NCBI GenBank assembly: GCA_030609605.1
Contig: JAUWBY010000090.1
Location: 1 to 8,464, forward strand
From: Candidatus Eiseniibacteriota bacterium
GTDB lineage: Bacteria; Joyebacterota; Joyebacteria; Joyebacterales; Joyebacteraceae
Direction of reading: 5' to 3'
DNA: 8,464 nucleotides
The notes below the pieces were generated by a model. The model ran no database searches and was not told the origin of the DNA. It saw only the letters and a list, made by a program, of their open reading frames with translations. A program made the position numbers and the translations under genes. The number at the start of each line of letters is the position of its first letter. Position 1 is the first letter of the stretch. Below, one piece after another: positions 6,022 to 8,464 of the stretch.

Positions 6022-7359
6022 TTGCTGCGCTATACACCCATCACAGTGGTCCTTCTGTGCTTCTTGGCGGCAGCCACATCGGCCGAGACCATCTACGTAG
6101 ACGTCAATGGTGGCGGTGATTTTTCCGCGATACAACCGGCCGTGGCCTACGCGGATTCCGGCGACACGATCATCGTGGCTCCCGGAATCTACACCGGCCT
6201 CGACAACAGGGAGATCGATTTCGGGACCACGTACATCATTCTCCTATCTGAGGATGTGGAGAGCCCCGAACTGACCATCATCGATTGCGAGGATGAGGGC
6301 TATGCCTTCCGCTTCGAAAGCGACTTGGGGGACATCCACTGCGTGATCGAAGGTTTCACCATCACGCGTGGGCGCGCGGACCAAGGCGGCGCCGTCTTCT
6401 GCGGAAGCGCAGGCCCAATCTTCCACTACTGCATCTTTGACAACAATCACGCCGATAGCTTCGGTGGCGCCTTCTACATCGGCATTAATTCCGAGCTCCA
6501 GCTCATCGAGTGCGAGTTCACAGGCAACCGCGCTGACACGGATGGAGGCGCGATATACGCGACAGGCGCGCTACCGATAATCCGGTCGAACACGTTTGAG
6601 GGCAACTCCGCTGCGCACGAGGGCGGGGCGATCGCGGTCAAGTTCGGTACGTGGGCCACGATCGCGAGCTGTGATTTCCGTGAGAACTCGGCGGGTGAGG
6701 GTGGCGGCGCTATCTACGCCGGCATGACGGGGCCTTTCGCTCCGGCAGGCGGCGGGAGCGATCCGGACAGGATCTCCGGGACCGTGGTCAAGAACAGCTC
6801 TTTTTATGAGAACACGGCCGGCCGGGGAGGCGGGCTCTATGTCAATGCCTTCTCACAGGTGAGCGTCTCTTACAATACGTTCGTCCGCAACATCGCGACC
6901 ATCAATGGTGGCGGACTCTATGCGAACACGAGCTATGAGGGGAAGCCGACTGTTCTGAACTGCACGTTTTGCTTCAACGAGGCCCAGCAGGGCTCCGGTA
7001 TCTACTCAGAGGGTGGCATTAACGAGAACCACATGGTCGTCCAGCAGTGCGTCATGGCCTACGGAGTGGTGGGCGGGGCGCTTCATCGCCACCCTAGTTC
7101 CTATCTGGAAACGAAGTGGTGCCTCACGTACGCAAACGATGGCGGCAATGACCTTCTGGGGAGCAGCCACCTCATTGACATCAACCCGCTTCTCTGCGAT
7201 GTCTACGCTGACAATTTCTTCACCTGTGCCGACTCCCCCTGTCTGTACAATAACAACGATTTCCACATGCATCTGGGCTCCAAGTACGTGGGGTGCGGCA
7301 ACTGCGGATCATCGGTTGAGACGACTTCCTGGGGAGTCATCAAGGCGATGTATCGCTGA
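6022..7359 (+). CDS. Secreted right-handed beta-helix protein with Pmp-like GGA(I/V)/FxxN repeats
   Basis: A 445-residue exported protein, probably a surface adhesin or a polysaccharide-binding or -cleaving protein. TTG 6022 is chosen for the perfect AGGAGG and because the signal peptide then starts properly: MLRYT, then ITVVLLCFLAAA, with a cut after TSA (residue 21). The mature protein opens with TIYVDVNGGGDFSAIQPAV and DTIIVAPGIY, the usual first strand and cap of DUF1565/pectate-lyase-like helices. FxxN motifs follow at residues 139, 166, 192, 219, 261, 287 and 316, most with a GGA(I/F) or GGGL motif about 9 residues later. This is the repeat of chlamydial polymorphic outer membrane proteins. 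Spacing is about 26-27 residues except for a longer gap at 219-261, an inserted GPFAPAGGGSDP loop. The C-terminal part has DINPLLCD, CADSPC and CGNCG with clustered Cys, and ends SWGVIKAMYR. Unlike the Fn3 and GHTSHGSQ proteins it has no FlgD-like tail, and no autotransporter barrel follows. No catalytic residues could be assigned. Confidence 0.9.
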   Translation: MLRYTPITVVLLCFLAAATSAETIYVDVNGGGDFSAIQPAVAYADSGDTIIVAPGIYTGLDNREIDFGTTYIILLSEDVESPELTIIDCEDEGYAFRFESDLGDIHCVIEGFTITRGRADQGGAVFCGSAGPIFHYCIFDNNHADSFGGAFYIGINSELQLIECEFTGNRADTDGGAIYATGALPIIRSNTFEGNSAAHEGGAIAVKFGTWATIASCDFRENSAGEGGGAIYAGMTGPFAPAGGGSDPDRISGTVVKNSSFYENTAGRGGGLYVNAFSQVSVSYNTFVRNIATINGGGLYANTSYEGKPTVLNCTFCFNEAQQGSGIYSEGGINENHMVVQQCVMAYGVVGGALHRHPSSYLETKWCLTYANDGGNDLLGSSHLIDINPLLCDVYADNFFTCADSPCLYNNNDFHMHLGSKYVGCGNCGSSVETTSWGVIKAMYR

Positions 7360-7375
7360 CGGAACGCGGTGCAGA

Positions 7376-7405
7376 TGTCCTGTGTGTGCGGCTGTCCTGT
7401 CTGTG
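7376..7405. repeat. Short direct repeat in the convergent gap
   Basis: TGTCCTGTGTGTG (7376-7388) and TGTCCTGTCTGTG (7393-7405) differ at one base and lie 17 nt apart. They fill most of the 62-nt gap between the two convergent stops. No convincing terminator for either gene is visible here: the GGCTG/CAGCC pairing at 7390-7416 has a 17-nt loop and no T tract. Confidence 0.35.
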
Positions 7406-7421
7406 ATCCGGCAGCCCTATC

Positions 7422-8464
7422 TCAAATGGGAAGCCAGTACGTGACCTTCGCAAGTAGGGTGTTCTCAGGCTCGGTGTCGAACATGTCGGCCGGGCTCAAG
7501 CTCGTGTCAAAGCTGTCCCCGGACCACCCCCGCTCGGCGTACTCACTCCTGCCCTGCTTCCAGACCAGGTAGAACGTGCTCCCTGGCCGGTACTCCCACC
7601 TGAGCACGGCATTGACATTCACGGAGGCGTAGCTGAAGTCATAGTCGCTGATCGCCTGTGGATCAAACTCGGGAATCCCCTCTGCCGGATCGAAATCGTA
7701 GGAGTCCGCCCGGGCCAGCTGCTTCGGTTGGCTGTACTCCCCCACGGTCAGATACGGCTGCGCATAGAGCTGCAGAGAGAGATTCCTGCTGAAGAGAATG
7801 TCGGCCCGGAGGGTAACGTCCAGCGTCTGCTGATCCAACTCGGCGAAGACGTAGCTGACGCCTCCGATGCCGGCGCCTGGACTGGCGAAGTTGTCGATGT
7901 GCGCCGTCATCGCGTGCGTAGTCCTGTACGATGTCTCGATGCTCAGGTTGGTGGAAGTCGTCGGAGTCCAGTGACCGCTAAGCCCGACCCGCGTCCTGCG
8001 ACCACCCGCGCTGTCGCGGTTGATGCTGCCGTCATGGACTAGTGTGAAGTCCTTTCGCCCATCTGTCTGGAATCCCCACCAGCCCCAGAAGGCATCCGGC
8101 GAGTGCATCAGCGGACCCTGCTCTCCATCGTACGTTCTCGTCAGGTGCTTGCTCGCACTTTCCGGACCCGCGCCGAACCCGAACCATGTGTTCCAGTAGT
8201 TACCGAGCTGCATCCAGCCGTGAGCATCACCGCCCACACAAAGAGGATGTCCCCGACCGTACGACCAGGCCACCTCGCCCGTGTCGATGTCGTGCCCTTC
8301 AGCCGCGGCGTAGGTCCACTCCCGCCACGCATTCAGACCGAAGCTCCCGCGCGTGATGAAGGCGCCCTCGCGAGTGGATTCGTGGTTGTACTCGACCCAG
8401 CCACGGCTGTCGATTTCGTCGGGAGCCGAGAGGAAACCTATGTCGTTGAGATCGAGTTTCTCAC
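7422..8464 (-). CDS. DUF5916 outer-membrane-type protein, C-terminal part (5' end outside window)
   Basis: A partial gene: 346 codons and the stop are present, and the frame stays open to the right edge, so the true start is outside. A GTG at 8273 should not be taken as the start, because the homologous reading continues upstream through LNDIGFLSAPDEIDSRGWVEYN. That stretch and the tail RWEYRPGSTFYLVWKQGRSEY ... LLAKVTYWLPI match my memory of DUF5916, a family of several hundred residues, often with an N-terminal CBM9-like domain. The visible part is made of alternating aromatic and polar strands (WNTWFGFGAG, NLSLQLYAQPYLTVGEY, SYASVNVNAVLRWEY), as expected for an outer-membrane beta barrel. 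In this family the barrel is a prediction and no substrate is established. Gly-, Tyr- and Trp-rich turns sit between strands. It is convergent with the beta-helix gene 62 nt away, with no sign of a functional link. Confidence 0.85.
   Translation of the reverse strand, partial: EKLDLNDIGFLSAPDEIDSRGWVEYNHESTREGAFITRGSFGLNAWREWTYAAAEGHDIDTGEVAWSYGRGHPLCVGGDAHGWMQLGNYWNTWFGFGAGPESASKHLTRTYDGEQGPLMHSPDAFWGWWGFQTDGRKDFTLVHDGSINRDSAGGRRTRVGLSGHWTPTTSTNLSIETSYRTTHAMTAHIDNFASPGAGIGGVSYVFAELDQQTLDVTLRADILFSRNLSLQLYAQPYLTVGEYSQPKQLARADSYDFDPAEGIPEFDPQAISDYDFSYASVNVNAVLRWEYRPGSTFYLVWKQGRSEYAERGWSGDSFDTSLSPADMFDTEPENTLLAKVTYWLPI

Overview
The window fits a chromosomal segment from a moderately GC-rich, Gram-negative bacterium of the FCB superphylum, of the Eisenbacteria/Krumholzibacteriota/Latescibacterota kind. 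This placement is inferred from protein style. Two proteins end in a FlgD-like Ig domain with an 'NPFNP'/'PNP' motif and a 'G-x-YF' strand, the usual C-terminal tail of exported proteins in these lineages. A DUF5916 outer-membrane-type protein, a ZU5 lipoprotein and a Pmp-like beta-helix protein also fit. No rRNA, tRNA or housekeeping gene is present to fix the phylum.

Layout. Positions 1-264 are intergenic, with three degenerate ~30-nt tandem units at the left edge and a near-consensus sigma70 promoter at 208-236. Next is a 952-residue secreted protein (265-3123, +) built of seven purple-acid-phosphatase-N/Fn3-like modules, one ordinary Fn3 and a FlgD-like tail. A convergent gap with a minus-strand terminator separates it from a secreted protein with a GHTSHGSQ motif and a Cys-rich segment (3225-4310, -). 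A 366-nt divergent regulatory region (4311-4676) holds back-to-back promoters and an inverted repeat, and leads to a ZU5-domain lipoprotein (4677-5804, +). A strong intrinsic terminator and a promoter with a palindrome in its spacer precede a secreted right-handed beta-helix protein (6022-7359, +). A 62-nt convergent gap follows, and then the 3' part of a DUF5916 gene that runs off the right edge (7422-8464, -).

How the genes relate. Four of the five genes start with a signal peptide. The fifth, whose start is outside the window, belongs to a family expected in the outer membrane. The region therefore looks like a run of envelope and secreted-protein genes. Each gene appears to be its own transcription unit: strands alternate, gaps are present, and promoters or terminators can be seen between them. 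No operon or shared pathway is evident. Two of the four complete genes (265 and 6022) are best read as starting at TTG, each with a Shine-Dalgarno six bases upstream. All four complete genes have a longer open frame whose first possible start lies too far upstream. I found no CRISPR array, phage gene, defence system or intact insertion sequence.
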